Positions 40,128 through 49,526 of a stretch of 56,789 nt of DNA are shown here, piece after piece (positions within the stretch are counted from its first letter, which is position 1; each line of letters begins with the position of its first letter). This DNA is from Bacteroidales bacterium (GTDB lineage: Bacteria > Bacteroidota > Bacteroidia > Bacteroidales > UBA932): NCBI GenBank assembly GCA_017551215.1, contig JAFZMA010000099.1, positions 1-56,789 of the forward strand, written 5' to 3'. Under the pieces are notes generated by a model. The model was not told the DNA's origin, did not search any database, and saw only the letters and a list, made by a program, of their open reading frames with translations. The position numbers and the translations under genes were made by a program.

Positions 40128-42112
40128 TCCTTATCTTCCCAGACTGCATTTACGAATATGCCGTTTTTCCCCTTGTAGGATGTCAGGGAATCCTCGCAGA
40201 CAGGCTCCACTGTAAAGCTGCCTGACGATAACCCCATGCGTCTCAGGTAGTTTGAGAGATTCTCGTTTCTGGCTTTTGCCAAGGCGAGAATCTTGTCCTT
40301 TTCCTCTTTCTTAAGAGCTTTCTTGAGATTGAATCGCTGAGCGAAAGTATAGTGAAAATCGGTTTTTTCCTTGATGGCTTCTGTAATGAGGGCAAGTTTA
40401 CCGTATTCCTTAGTGCTGAAATCTTCTGACATGATGTCAATGTCTATCTTGTCCAGATCCTCGTCTTTGCTCCATATACTGCCCACAGCTTTCATAGGTG
40501 CAATGGAGACCTTTGTAAAGACATTGAGCAGGGCCTTGAAAACGGTCTTTCTGTATGAAAAGTCCGGACTGTCCAGATTGCCTTTTACAGGCAGGCTCAG
40601 TTTAAGCATGCCTTTCTTGTTTGTAAGGGCGTAGACACCAAGCCTTACAGGAGCCTCGTACACAGGGTCTGAATGTTTATGGCGATGACTGACCTTGGGC
40701 TTGTAGACCTCTATGTGGTTGCTGGCGTCTATGTAGTTGCCGATTATGGTGTTGTGGCTTTCCCATCGCAGAGTTCCGCCTTCCAGCTTGTTGCCCACAT
40801 AATACTTGGAGTATGGAGTGAAATCCCTTACATCTATGTTGGAGGCGGTAACGTCCAGATACACGTTTTCCATGTTTTGGAAATTCGATGTCCATTCAAA
40901 GTCAATTTTGCCTGCTTTTGAGGCGATTGCGCTTCCTTTGAGGGTATTCATCCTGTCCGGCCTGAAATCCTCGCATTCCAGGCTTATTTCGCTGATTTTA
41001 TATGAAAAATCTTCCTTCAGGGAGTTGTCCTTGAATTCAGCTTTGCCGTCCGAGAGTCTCAGGCTGTCTATAATGAGTTTTACGGAAGAAGGGCTTTCTT
41101 CTTCTGCCTGCTCCTCTTCTTTCATCAGCATAGTGAAACTGTCTGTGGAATCCGCGTAAATTTCGTAGTAGGTTTCAGGGCCTTTGATATCCAGAAGGGC
41201 AAGGTGGGCAACGCCTTTCTCAAGGTTGAAGTTTTTTATATCCGCCCTCATATTGTCTGCGGAGAAGACCGCTTTCTTTTTGCTGTCCAGTATTTTAATG
41301 TCCTCAGCGATGAGTTTTCCGCTGATGTCCGCATCTGCCAGATGCTCCGTCTTGCCCTTGATTTCAACCTCTCCGGATACTTTGCCCTTGCATTTCTTAA
41401 CGTTCAGGAACTGCTGGAGGTAGGGGGCAAAACCCTCTGTGCCAAAGTCCTTTAGCCCCAGATTGAGAGTATAGCGGCTACGGTCTGCATTGTACTTGAG
41501 GCGGCAGGCCATCTGTCCGCCGTCCCCGAAAGAAAGGACAGTGCCCACATCAGTATCCTTGCCGTCCAGATTCAGTTTTGGAATAGCCAGACCTATCCTG
41601 TTGAACAGGAAACTGCTTCCCAGTTTCTTGTCGCGGTATTTGATTTTGCCGGAGGAAAGGGCTATGTTCCTCAAATCCATCTTCCACCCGCTGTCTTGGG
41701 AGCCATCATCCATGTATGAGGAGAGCTTTTCCAGAATATCATCGAAATTGAAGCTTTCTCCGTTCTGTTCTATGTTCACATACAGGGAGTCTGCGTGCAG
41801 TCTTTTGATTGTTAGAATCTTCTGGGCAATAGGACGGAGCCTTATGTTCCAGTCCAGAGACGCCAGGGAAATGAAGTCCTCTTTGCCGTTCTTTTCCAGA
41901 ATGTGAAGGTCCTTTATCCTCATTCCGGCAGTTATAGGATTGACGCTGAGGCTGCCTATGCTTATCTGCCGGCCAATAAGATCTACTCCGTGGCTTTGGA
42001 TATAGTGGCGGGCGATTGTGCCGCTGAATGCCAGCAGCAGAACGGTTAATACCAGTACAATTCCCAGCAACCAGAGAATCCCTTTGCGCAGTTTTCTGAA
42101 AAATCCCGCCAT
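40124..42112 (-). CDS. AsmA/DUF748-like envelope protein
   Basis: A 662-aa protein with an N-terminal membrane helix (LWLLGIVLVLTVLLLAFSG, about residues 13-31), then long strand-rich repeats of the AsmA/DUF748 type (DLIGRQISIGSLSVNPITAG, LASLDWNIRLRPIAQK, DIKNFNLEKG). Related proteins bridge the periplasm and help move lipids between membranes. The C-terminal 70 residues are helical and charged (FNLKKALKKEEKDKILALAK). It is monocistronic, convergent with the fimbrial operon and divergent from DUF2461. Two ATCGCTGA copies lie in it. Confidence 0.78.
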   Translation of the reverse strand: MAGFFRKLRKGILWLLGIVLVLTVLLLAFSGTIARHYIQSHGVDLIGRQISIGSLSVNPITAGMRIKDLHILEKNGKEDFISLASLDWNIRLRPIAQKILTIKRLHADSLYVNIEQNGESFNFDDILEKLSSYMDDGSQDSGWKMDLRNIALSSGKIKYRDKKLGSSFLFNRIGLAIPKLNLDGKDTDVGTVLSFGDGGQMACRLKYNADRSRYTLNLGLKDFGTEGFAPYLQQFLNVKKCKGKVSGEVEIKGKTEHLADADISGKLIAEDIKILDSKKKAVFSADNMRADIKNFNLEKGVAHLALLDIKGPETYYEIYADSTDSFTMLMKEEEQAEEESPSSVKLIIDSLRLSDGKAEFKDNSLKEDFSYKISEISLECEDFRPDRMNTLKGSAIASKAGKIDFEWTSNFQNMENVYLDVTASNIDVRDFTPYSKYYVGNKLEGGTLRWESHNTIIGNYIDASNHIEVYKPKVSHRHKHSDPVYEAPVRLGVYALTNKKGMLKLSLPVKGNLDSPDFSYRKTVFKALLNVFTKVSIAPMKAVGSIWSKDEDLDKIDIDIMSEDFSTKEYGKLALITEAIKEKTDFHYTFAQRFNLKKALKKEEKDKILALAKARNENLSNYLRRMGLSSGSFTVEPVCEDSLTSYKGKNGIFVNAVWEDKD

Positions 42113-42132
42113 ACTTTTAATGTTTTGTCATG

Positions 42133-42157
42133 CAAAAATACGCTTTTGCTATATTTG
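42133..42157. promoter_or_regulatory. Divergent promoters for the AsmA-like gene and the DUF2461 gene
   Basis: TATTTTTG on the minus strand (42140-42133) and TATATTTG on the plus strand (42150-42157). For the plus promoter, a TTTTG at 42123-42127 lies 22 bases upstream. Leaders are about 15 bases (minus) and 25 bases (plus). Confidence 0.6.
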
Positions 42158-42186
42158 TATACAAAGTACACCACAAAGATTGTGCT

Positions 42187-42882
42187 ATGAAGCAGGTATA
42201 TGATTTTTTGAGCCGTCTTTCCCGGAACAACAACAAGGTCTGGTTCGATGCCCACAAGTCTCAGTATCTTCAGGCAAAAGAGACATTTGAGAGCTTTACG
42301 CAAGAGCTTATAGACGAGGTTGCAAAATGGGATGAGTATGTTGCCGCCAACAAGCCTTCCGTGAGGGAAAGCACCTACCGCATCTACAGGGACCTTCGCT
42401 TTTCCAGGGACAAGAGCCCTTACAAGACACACATGGGAGCGTTTGTGGTTCCCGGCGGAAAGAAGTCTCCTTACTGCGGCTATTACTTCCATCTGGAGCC
42501 ACCCCAGAAGAGAGAATACATAGGAGGCAACATGCTGTTTGTGGGTATCTATCAACCGCTTCCAAGTGTTCTGGCAAGTTTCAGAGACGAAGTTTCCGTG
42601 AACGGGGACCCTTTCCTTGAGGCGGTTGCAAAAGCCAAGGGATGGGCCCTTTACACGGAAGGTCTTTCCAGAAAGGTTCCAGCCGGCTTCGAGGACGTAG
42701 AGAAAGAGGAATGGAAAAATCTTCTGAGGATGAAGGACGTTAACCTTACCATGATGATGGACGAAAAGTTTCTGTTTGCCCCAAATCTGGCCAAAAGGGT
42801 CGCCTCCCGCCTCAAAAGGTGCCGGGATTTCTCGTTCCTGCTTAACCGTTGTGTAGACTATGCTTTGGAGGGTAATATATGA
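42187..42882 (+). CDS. DUF2461 (TIGR02453) family protein
   Basis: A 231-aa cytoplasmic protein with family hallmarks: FLSRLSRNNNKVWFDAHKSQY at the N terminus, YRIYRDLRFSRDKSPYKTHMG (the conserved RDxRFSxDKxPYK block) and YYFHLEP. Function is not established. I use ATG 42187 because the frame from 42130 would start upstream of the -7 box. It overlaps the start of the lactonase-type gene. Confidence 0.88.
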   Translation: MKQVYDFLSRLSRNNNKVWFDAHKSQYLQAKETFESFTQELIDEVAKWDEYVAANKPSVRESTYRIYRDLRFSRDKSPYKTHMGAFVVPGGKKSPYCGYYFHLEPPQKREYIGGNMLFVGIYQPLPSVLASFRDEVSVNGDPFLEAVAKAKGWALYTEGLSRKVPAGFEDVEKEEWKNLLRMKDVNLTMMMDEKFLFAPNLAKRVASRLKRCRDFSFLLNRCVDYALEGNI

Positions 42883-44006
42883 AAATGAATAACTGGCTGA
42901 TATTACCGATAGTTGCACTGGCTTTGGGAACCGGAGCCTTTTTCCTGCTCAGGGGCAACATGGCCAAAAGCGGCCAATACACCCTGTACATTGGCGGTTA
43001 TGGCAACTCCGCGGTAAAATGCCTTTTCAATGCCAAGAGCATGGAGGCCACTATACTCCGCGATTTTAAAGCCAGGAACCCGTCTTTCCTGGTTACGGTT
43101 TCTCCACCCAAGAGGCTGTACGGCGTAAGCGAAAGCGGCTCGTCCTCAGGCGTATGGGGCTACATGAACACGACAATAGACCAGAGTCTGGGAGAGGTTA
43201 GGGACGGTGGCGCGGACGCCTGTTTCCTGACTTGTTTCAACGGCCATCTTCTGACAGCCGGCTACGGAAAGGGCAGTGTATACATATATCCTTTGGATAC
43301 CGCCGGAAACATAATGCCTGCAAAGCAGATTGTCTCCTTCCCTTCTGTGGAGAACACATCCAGGATACACATGGTCAAAGTGCTGAATGCCAAGCAGACG
43401 GGCAATAATTACCTTCTGGCTACAGATAAGGGATGCGACCGTATCTATTCTTTCAGAATCATAGAAAACGATAAGGTATCCGGTCTGAGACTGGAGCAGT
43501 GTGACTCAGCGTTCATCTCCCTGCCATCCGGATACGGGCCAAGGCACATGGAGTTCTCGGTAGACGGAATGTTCATGTATCTGCTTTGCGAGACCAGCGG
43601 ACATATAGTTGTGTATTCTGTCCGTGAAGTGGACGGGAACATAGTTCTCCGTCAGATTCAGGATATCCTGGCAGACAAGGGCAATATGGCGGCCAGTGCC
43701 GACATTCACATTTCTCCGGACGGCAGATATCTGTATTCATCCCATCGCAGAGGAAAAGACGGGATAGCTATATTCAAGGTTGCGGATGACGGTACCCTCT
43801 CCAGGATTGCATATCAGGTTACCGGGCAGTGGCCACGCAGCTTTGCCATCACCCCTGACGGTGAGTTCATGTTCGTGTGCTGCCAGAAAGACAAGCTTGT
43901 TCAGATATTCCGGATAGACAAGTCTTCCGGTTATCTGCTAAACACGGGAAAGACAATTACTTTCCCAGACCTGGAACCTTCCTGCGTACTTGTCAGAAAT
44001 TCCTAA
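42879..44006 (+). CDS. Lactonase-family (6-phosphogluconolactonase-like) seven-bladed propeller
   Basis: A 375-aa protein with an N-terminal hydrophobic segment (WLILPIVALALGTGAFFLL) that exports or anchors it. The propeller repeats include YTLYIGGYGN, FLVTVSPPKRLYGVSESG, GPRHMEFSVDGMFMYLLCE, ADIHISPDGRYLYSSHR and RSFAITPDGEFMFVCCQK. These match PF10282 lactonases. An exported member is unlikely to act in the pentose phosphate pathway, so the substrate is open. It is coupled to DUF2461 by ATGA. Its stop overlaps the stop of the convergent GH89 gene. Confidence 0.8.
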   Translation: MKMNNWLILPIVALALGTGAFFLLRGNMAKSGQYTLYIGGYGNSAVKCLFNAKSMEATILRDFKARNPSFLVTVSPPKRLYGVSESGSSSGVWGYMNTTIDQSLGEVRDGGADACFLTCFNGHLLTAGYGKGSVYIYPLDTAGNIMPAKQIVSFPSVENTSRIHMVKVLNAKQTGNNYLLATDKGCDRIYSFRIIENDKVSGLRLEQCDSAFISLPSGYGPRHMEFSVDGMFMYLLCETSGHIVVYSVREVDGNIVLRQIQDILADKGNMAASADIHISPDGRYLYSSHRRGKDGIAIFKVADDGTLSRIAYQVTGQWPRSFAITPDGEFMFVCCQKDKLVQIFRIDKSSGYLLNTGKTITFPDLEPSCVLVRNS

Positions 44007-46234
44007 AGTGCGTCCTTCCACCTTTCAAACATGCGGTGGGCTGTTTGGAACTCGTTGCCGTATTCTCTTGGCTCATACTGCTTGGGAGTTGTAATCCATT
44101 CCCACTCCCATTGTCTCAAGCCTGAGTAGAAAGCATCTGCCTCTATGGCTTCCCTTCCGGATGTTCTTGGCAGAGCCTCTTCGTATGCCTTGTAGCCTTT
44201 CCAGCTGCCATCCAGAAGCTTTTCCCTGAGCATTGCGTGGAATTGTTTCCATCGCGGAAGATAATAGTCCCTGATGAGGCCGCTCCATTCTCTCCAGGAA
44301 TAGTCAAAGAGATAGTTGGTTCCACTCTCCTTATCTGGCCCCCACTGGGTTACAAGCATAGACTGGTTGTAGTCGTAAAGCTTTGCCTCTTCAGGAGTTG
44401 TGGCCCATTTGAGAGCTTTCTCTATCTTGTCTTCAAAGCTGTATTCGCGGCGGGTTCCCACCAGTGTGTCAAGGTCAGAAAGCAGGTTGTGGAACATGGT
44501 TGTGTACTTGTCGTAATCGCTGAGGTTCCCCTTGTTGAAGGCTTCCTCAACCTTTCCAAGAATCTTGTAGGCAAGGTTGCTCATGTACTGCCTCTGCACA
44601 TCCACCACGTCAAACTTAAGGCCGTCTGTGTTAGGCTCGAATCCCAGGAGAAGATACATCGCAATCTTCAGGGAATCATTGTCATACGGGAAACTGAAGA
44701 CTCCGTTAGGGCCGGATTTCTTTACGTGCAGTGCAGGCCTTGCGGCAACAGCGGAACTCCTTTCCGTACCGTCTGTTCCTCTCTTGTATGGATTGTCCGC
44801 TAGAACCCGGAACAGGCTGTCCGTGTTGTCTGAATTGTAGCCGTAGCGGCCCGTGCTGTATTCTTCCATCCACGTCTCGAGGTCGGCCTTTTCCTGCTTG
44901 AGCGGCATCTGGAGGGCAAGGTCGTAATAGAGAGGATTCTGACAGATTCCTTCCATGAACACACCGGTTCCAATAGCTTTTTCACCAGCCTCTTTTGCCT
45001 TAAGGAACTGGTTGTCTGCCAGTGCCCTGACGTCTCCGTGGAGCTTTATTCTGCCACCGAAATTGTGGAGGTTTCCGGCAAGGTAGCTATATCCCCAGAA
45101 TCTTTCCTGCCCGTCTTTTCTCGGTGTGTAGTCAGGGTCTGCAAGGTCAAGTATAATCAGGGAGTCCTTTGGTATAGCCGTGACGATTTCCTTGGTAGGG
45201 GTCCAGCCCTGCATTATCCAGTAACGGAAATTAGGGTCTGCCAAGGAGTTGAGTTTCATAATGGAGTGGGCCACTTCTGCAAGATAGGTGCTGTCCTTGG
45301 ACACAGGCCTACTCTCGTGGAAAGGGTCTGAGGCATAGAAGCCGTGGAGGCCGTATAGCTTGGCTTCTTCTTCAAAGAATATTTTACCAAAGTCCATGAA
45401 CAGGGAGTCTGTAGGATCCAGCTGATATACGGAAGGAAATCCGCACCAGTCTTCCTTGGCAACTATATTGGCATTTGGATAAAGCTCCTTGAAGGCAGCC
45501 GGAACATTGCCCGCAAATCCTTGCTGGATAGGGTGCATGCCTAATTCTATTTCTCTCTGCATCACTTTCTTGCCCAATTCTATGTGGCTGTCTATCCAGG
45601 ACTTTGGAAGAGGGCCGGCGAAACTCTCTATGTTGCCCATCCACTGCCAGGCAAAGTAGGCCGGACCGCAAAGGTACTGCCTTGCCTGCTGGTCTGTGTA
45701 TCCGCATCTGAGAAGGGCATTGTACCAGACTCCTTCCAGACCTGTTACCTGGAGCGGCATGTTTATGCCGTTCATAGCCAGGAAGTCTATGGTCCACTGC
45801 CAGTCTTCCCAGTCCCACCACGCTGCAGTGTAGCTGAAGGAGCAGTAGTTGAAGAAAGAGCGGTACTCTCCGTTCAGAGTTCCTTCCGTCTTACTCGGAA
45901 GAGGCAGTGTCTCAGGCAGTTCTATGTGGCTTCCGCAGAAAGACAGATTCACGTTGCACCATTTGCGCAGGTACTGGTAATAAGCAACGCAGAGGGAGAT
46001 AGTGGTGTTCCCTTCCAGCAGAATTTTTCCGTTTTCAGTGCTGTAGGAAAACTTCTGGGGCCCTTCCACATCGCTGAGGCGGATAATGAAACTTGATGAA
46101 TATCCGGGAGTTACCCTTTCTATAAGTGCGGAGACCGCCTTTTCTTTCCCGTCTTTCCAGTCTGAAGGGGAGTTCCTTGAGCAGGAGACCAGTAACGCTA
46201 TGGCCAACGCTGCGGCTGCTATAAATGATTTCAT
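44003..46234 (-). CDS. Alpha-N-acetylglucosaminidase (GH89, NAGLU-like) lipoprotein
   Basis: A 743-aa exported glycosidase that removes terminal alpha-linked GlcNAc, as found on heparan sulfate ends and class III mucin. The lipobox VSC places Cys18 as the lipidated residue. Family motifs: WWDWEDWQWTIDFLAMNGIN, LQVTGLEGVWYNALL, EDWCGFPSVYQLDP, and the acidic residues in YASDPFHESRP and GVFMEGICQNPLYYD that correspond to the two catalytic glutamates of human NAGLU. It suggests host glycan use in a gut or oral niche. It is the last gene of a three-gene minus-strand operon joined by 4-base overlaps. Confidence 0.92.
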   Translation of the reverse strand: MKSFIAAAALAIALLVSCSRNSPSDWKDGKEKAVSALIERVTPGYSSSFIIRLSDVEGPQKFSYSTENGKILLEGNTTISLCVAYYQYLRKWCNVNLSFCGSHIELPETLPLPSKTEGTLNGEYRSFFNYCSFSYTAAWWDWEDWQWTIDFLAMNGINMPLQVTGLEGVWYNALLRCGYTDQQARQYLCGPAYFAWQWMGNIESFAGPLPKSWIDSHIELGKKVMQREIELGMHPIQQGFAGNVPAAFKELYPNANIVAKEDWCGFPSVYQLDPTDSLFMDFGKIFFEEEAKLYGLHGFYASDPFHESRPVSKDSTYLAEVAHSIMKLNSLADPNFRYWIMQGWTPTKEIVTAIPKDSLIILDLADPDYTPRKDGQERFWGYSYLAGNLHNFGGRIKLHGDVRALADNQFLKAKEAGEKAIGTGVFMEGICQNPLYYDLALQMPLKQEKADLETWMEEYSTGRYGYNSDNTDSLFRVLADNPYKRGTDGTERSSAVAARPALHVKKSGPNGVFSFPYDNDSLKIAMYLLLGFEPNTDGLKFDVVDVQRQYMSNLAYKILGKVEEAFNKGNLSDYDKYTTMFHNLLSDLDTLVGTRREYSFEDKIEKALKWATTPEEAKLYDYNQSMLVTQWGPDKESGTNYLFDYSWREWSGLIRDYYLPRWKQFHAMLREKLLDGSWKGYKAYEEALPRTSGREAIEADAFYSGLRQWEWEWITTPKQYEPREYGNEFQTAHRMFERWKDAL

Positions 46235-46575
46235 ATTTCTATATCTTCCGTTTCTTCTTTTCCCAGATAAATCCTGTAATCTACCGAGCCTATTTCGCCG
46301 TGCTTGAAATTGACCGTAACCTTGAATTTGCTGAAATCGCGGAGAGGATCCTCAAGCATTGTTTGAGACAGGGAGAAAATATCCCAGCAGTCTATCATGA
46401 ACTTTTGTCCTCTTTTTGTAACCTTCTGTTTGAAAACCACTTGCCGGTCATAGAACCGGACATATACGGATGTGTATATGCAATCGGGAAGTTCAAATCC
46501 GTTTTTCTGCATATTTGAAACCGCATACTCTGCGACTTGCTTGAGATACGGAGGGAGAGTAGGTATTGCTTTCAT
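46231..46575 (-). CDS. Hypothetical protein between the nuclease and GH89 genes
   Basis: A 114-aa soluble protein I do not recognise. It is strand-rich (IYTSVYVRFYDRQVVFKQKV, KFKVTVNFKHGEIGSVDYRI), without signal peptide. It overlaps both neighbours by 4 bases, so it is certainly in their operon. It may be a small cytoplasmic factor. Confidence 0.7.
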   Translation of the reverse strand: MKAIPTLPPYLKQVAEYAVSNMQKNGFELPDCIYTSVYVRFYDRQVVFKQKVTKRGQKFMIDCWDIFSLSQTMLEDPLRDFSKFKVTVNFKHGEIGSVDYRIYLGKEETEDIEI

Positions 46576-47444
46576 CTTTTGCTGTGGTTTTTGCTGCCGC
46601 TTTGCGGCGTGTTGTCGAAGATTCCGGTGTAGTTCTTTACAACCTTGCCGTTTTTGTCATAGACCTTGACATTGTTCTCGAATCCGTAAGGCCTCTTCTC
46701 GTTTCCATGGTAGAGAATCCGGATTTCGTAAGAAACCCTATAGCCTTGCTTTTTGGCATTTATGGCCTTTTTCTCGAGTTCCAGGATTTCTCCCGAGTTG
46801 AGGTCTCTTCTCTGAGGAACAAAGTTTATCTGCTCGGCCGGACCGTCCAGGGCCTGTGGTATCAAGTGACCGCAGTTGTCTCCGGGGAGTCCGTCCTTGA
46901 ACTTTACAGAGTATTTCTGGGAACTCTGGTTGCGGCCTCTGGCCCTGAGATTCAGGGAAGGACAATACACTTTCTTAATTCTTCCCTGATTGTCTGTATA
47001 ATAGCGGATATTGTCCACAAGATATTGGGCAGAAGGCAGATGGACAGAGTTGAGCAGCATGTTTACATAGACCTCGCCGCCCTTGTTAGGCTTGACTCCT
47101 GCATCGGCGACAATAAAACTCTCGCTCACAAGGCCGCAGAACTTGCCGCGGTTGTCAAATGCGGCTACCCATCTTCTGCTTCTGTCTTTTGCCGGAACTC
47201 TGGAAAGCAGAATGCCGGCCTTGCGCATAGAAGAAGTATCTCCCATAGAGTACAGGCGGCTCAGATCCGTAAACTTGAATTTGCGGAAATCCACATTGTA
47301 ATACTTGTGTGCAGAGGCTTCCTTCCACCAGTTGTCCAACTTGGCGGATTTCTCCAGTGCCGTACCCTTGAACGGTACGTATGAAACCAGAATCAGAGGC
47401 AGCACAAAGGCCGCCAGAAATGAAAATAGACGGACTCTCTTCAT
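46572..47444 (-). CDS. Secreted DNA/RNA non-specific endonuclease
   Basis: A 290-aa protein with an N-terminal signal or anchor (LFSFLAAFVLPLILVSYV). The catalytic domain lies at about 150-260: GDNCGHLIPQALDGPAEQIN with the catalytic-type histidine, then FVPQRRDLNSGEILELEK with the metal-binding Asn. This fits the Endonuclea_NS_2 group of beta-beta-alpha-metal nucleases, rather than classical NucA with DRGH. It probably scavenges extracellular nucleic acid. It is the first gene of the operon with GH89. A TATTTTTG box ends 8 bases before its ATG. Confidence 0.8.
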   Translation of the reverse strand: MKRVRLFSFLAAFVLPLILVSYVPFKGTALEKSAKLDNWWKEASAHKYYNVDFRKFKFTDLSRLYSMGDTSSMRKAGILLSRVPAKDRSRRWVAAFDNRGKFCGLVSESFIVADAGVKPNKGGEVYVNMLLNSVHLPSAQYLVDNIRYYTDNQGRIKKVYCPSLNLRARGRNQSSQKYSVKFKDGLPGDNCGHLIPQALDGPAEQINFVPQRRDLNSGEILELEKKAINAKKQGYRVSYEIRILYHGNEKRPYGFENNVKVYDKNGKVVKNYTGIFDNTPQSGSKNHSKR

Positions 47445-47452
47445 AACTAATA

Positions 47453-47470
47453 CAAAAATAGGTAATTTTG
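47453..47470. promoter_or_regulatory. Face-to-face -7 boxes for the endonuclease operon and the HD-phosphodiesterase gene
   Basis: TATTTTTG on the minus strand (47460-47453) and TAATTTTG on the plus strand (47463-47470) are separated by 2 bases. Leaders of only a few bases are predicted on both sides. Polymerases could not occupy both at once, so the units may be mutually exclusive. Confidence 0.55.
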
Positions 47471-47486
47471 CAGAAAATGACAGAAT

Positions 47487-49526
47487 ATGGAAAGGGTAGA
47501 TCTCTATAAGCTGAGGCGTGTGCTGGGCAAGCGGAGCAATTTCCTGGCTCTGGGCATCGCGCTTGTTGTGATGATGCTTTTCTATCCGGTAGACGGCAAG
47601 TTCAGGTACCAGTACAAGAAAGGCTCTCCATGGCTGTACGAAACTCTTGTCTCTCCGATAGACTTTCCTTTGCTGAAGACCCCGCAGGAACTGGCAGAGG
47701 AGAAAAGTCGCGCAGCTGAATCCATGATTCAGTATTTCCGCACGGAGGAGGGCGTCAAGAACAAGGTGCTTACGGATTTTTCCGGTAAATGCCTCAGAGA
47801 CAGTGTGCCTGCAGCTATCAGAGATGCGGTTTCAGAGTCTCTTGTAAAGATTTACAATATGGGAGTACTCCCTGAACGTACCCTCACAGACAAGACTGTT
47901 TTCATTCAGAGAGGGAGAAACGCCCTGCCTGAAATAGAGATAGACCTTTATACGCCGTCAAAGGCATTGAAACTGATCCGGTCAGACCTCAAGTACGCCC
48001 TGCCTCTTGTAGATCCGGATTCCCTTATGGAGGCTTTGGATATAGCCTCATTGCTGGTTCCGAATCTGGCCTTTGACAAGAACACTACGGAAGAGCTTCA
48101 CCACAAGGCTTCCGATTATATTTCTCCTACCAAGGGAATGGTGTATGCCGGTGAGCACATCGTAAATGAAGGGGAGACTGTAACGGCTGAAATAGCCCAG
48201 ATCCTGGATTCCTTTAAAGTTGAGTATCAGAAGAGTGTGGGATATTCTGGTAATCTTGTCATGCTTCATCTCGGGCATGCTCTGATTATCATCATACTGC
48301 TCATAATGGCTTACATAGCGGTGTATTTTTCTGACTCGGACGTTCTGAGGCACCAGAACGAATTCAACTTTGTTGTTTTCATCCTTTGCCTGAACTTTGT
48401 GGTGATGGTTCTGGTCAGAAAGATTTCTCCTGAACTGCTTTATCTGGTGCCGTTTGCGGTAACAGTGCTTTACATGGGTTCATTCCTGTACAACAGGGTA
48501 GTTCTGCCGGTTTATTTCGTATCCATAATGCCGCTTCTGCTGATTGCTGAAAACGGAGTGGAACTGTTTACAATAGCCGGAGCCGCCGGATGCATCGCAT
48601 TCGTTTCCTTTTCCTTGTACGAGAGGGGATGGCTTCAGTTCATCAACACAATCTATATTTTCATTGTCTGCGCAATAGTTCACATAGGATTCAAGCTCAT
48701 AGCGGACGGAACCATATTCCCGCTGGAGACCAAGACATATCTTTATCTGTTCATAGCCAGCCTGTTGGTGGTGATAACGTATCCGTTCGTCTTCATTATG
48801 GAGAAGATGTTCTACATGGTCTCCATCTCAACCCTGAAAGACCTGTCGGATACGGAGAACGATCTTCTGGAAGAGCTTTCCGCCAAGGCTCCTGGAACTT
48901 TCCAGCACTCCCTCCAGGTAGCCAATCTGGCAGAGAGAGCGGTTGTGGCAATTGGAGGAAATCCGCGTATAGCCAGAGCCGGCGCCCTTTACCATGACAT
49001 AGGCAAAATGAGCAATCCTCAGGCTTTCATAGAGAATATTCCGTCCGGAGTGAACATGCATACCGGGCTGACTCCAGTAGAGAGCGCGCAGCTGATTATC
49101 AAGCATGTGGAAGACGGCGTCGCTCTGGCCCAGAAGCACAAGTTGCCTCAACTCGTTCAGGATTTTATACTCTCTCACCATGGTCATTCCATGACAGAGT
49201 ATTTCTACAATGTCTATTGCAATAACGGGGGAAATCCGGCAGACAAGGCAATGTTCACCTATAAGGGCAATCTCCCTGTCTCCAAGGAAGAAGTGGTTGT
49301 CATGATCGCCGATGCTGTAGAGGCTGCCTCACGCTCCCTCAAAGAGTATTCAGAGGAAAGCATTGCAGACCTTGTGGATAACGTTGTGGCCAAGAGAATC
49401 GCAGGCAACCAGCTTATCCGCTCGGATGTAACCTTCCGTAACCTCAACACTATCAAGGCGGTGATGAAGCGTCTGCTTAGAGAAATCTATCACGCCAGAA
49501 TTGCCTATCCTAAACGCAAGGTTTAA
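47487..49526 (+). CDS. PgpH-type 7TM HD-domain phosphodiesterase
   Basis: A 679-aa membrane protein with the order of PgpH: an N-terminal helix (NFLALGIALVVMMLFY), an extracytoplasmic 7TMR-HDED domain (about 50-255), about seven membrane helices (260-440) and a cytoplasmic HD domain. The metal and catalytic residues are seen in GTFQHSLQVANLAERA, LYHDIGKM (~501-508) and ILSHHGHSMTEYFY. Family members hydrolyse cyclic di-AMP to pApA, so it likely sets c-di-AMP levels and thereby K+ and osmotic balance. Its stop overlaps the convergent lnt stop. Confidence 0.9.
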   Translation: MERVDLYKLRRVLGKRSNFLALGIALVVMMLFYPVDGKFRYQYKKGSPWLYETLVSPIDFPLLKTPQELAEEKSRAAESMIQYFRTEEGVKNKVLTDFSGKCLRDSVPAAIRDAVSESLVKIYNMGVLPERTLTDKTVFIQRGRNALPEIEIDLYTPSKALKLIRSDLKYALPLVDPDSLMEALDIASLLVPNLAFDKNTTEELHHKASDYISPTKGMVYAGEHIVNEGETVTAEIAQILDSFKVEYQKSVGYSGNLVMLHLGHALIIIILLIMAYIAVYFSDSDVLRHQNEFNFVVFILCLNFVVMVLVRKISPELLYLVPFAVTVLYMGSFLYNRVVLPVYFVSIMPLLLIAENGVELFTIAGAAGCIAFVSFSLYERGWLQFINTIYIFIVCAIVHIGFKLIADGTIFPLETKTYLYLFIASLLVVITYPFVFIMEKMFYMVSISTLKDLSDTENDLLEELSAKAPGTFQHSLQVANLAERAVVAIGGNPRIARAGALYHDIGKMSNPQAFIENIPSGVNMHTGLTPVESAQLIIKHVEDGVALAQKHKLPQLVQDFILSHHGHSMTEYFYNVYCNNGGNPADKAMFTYKGNLPVSKEEVVVMIADAVEAASRSLKEYSEESIADLVDNVVAKRIAGNQLIRSDVTFRNLNTIKAVMKRLLREIYHARIAYPKRKV

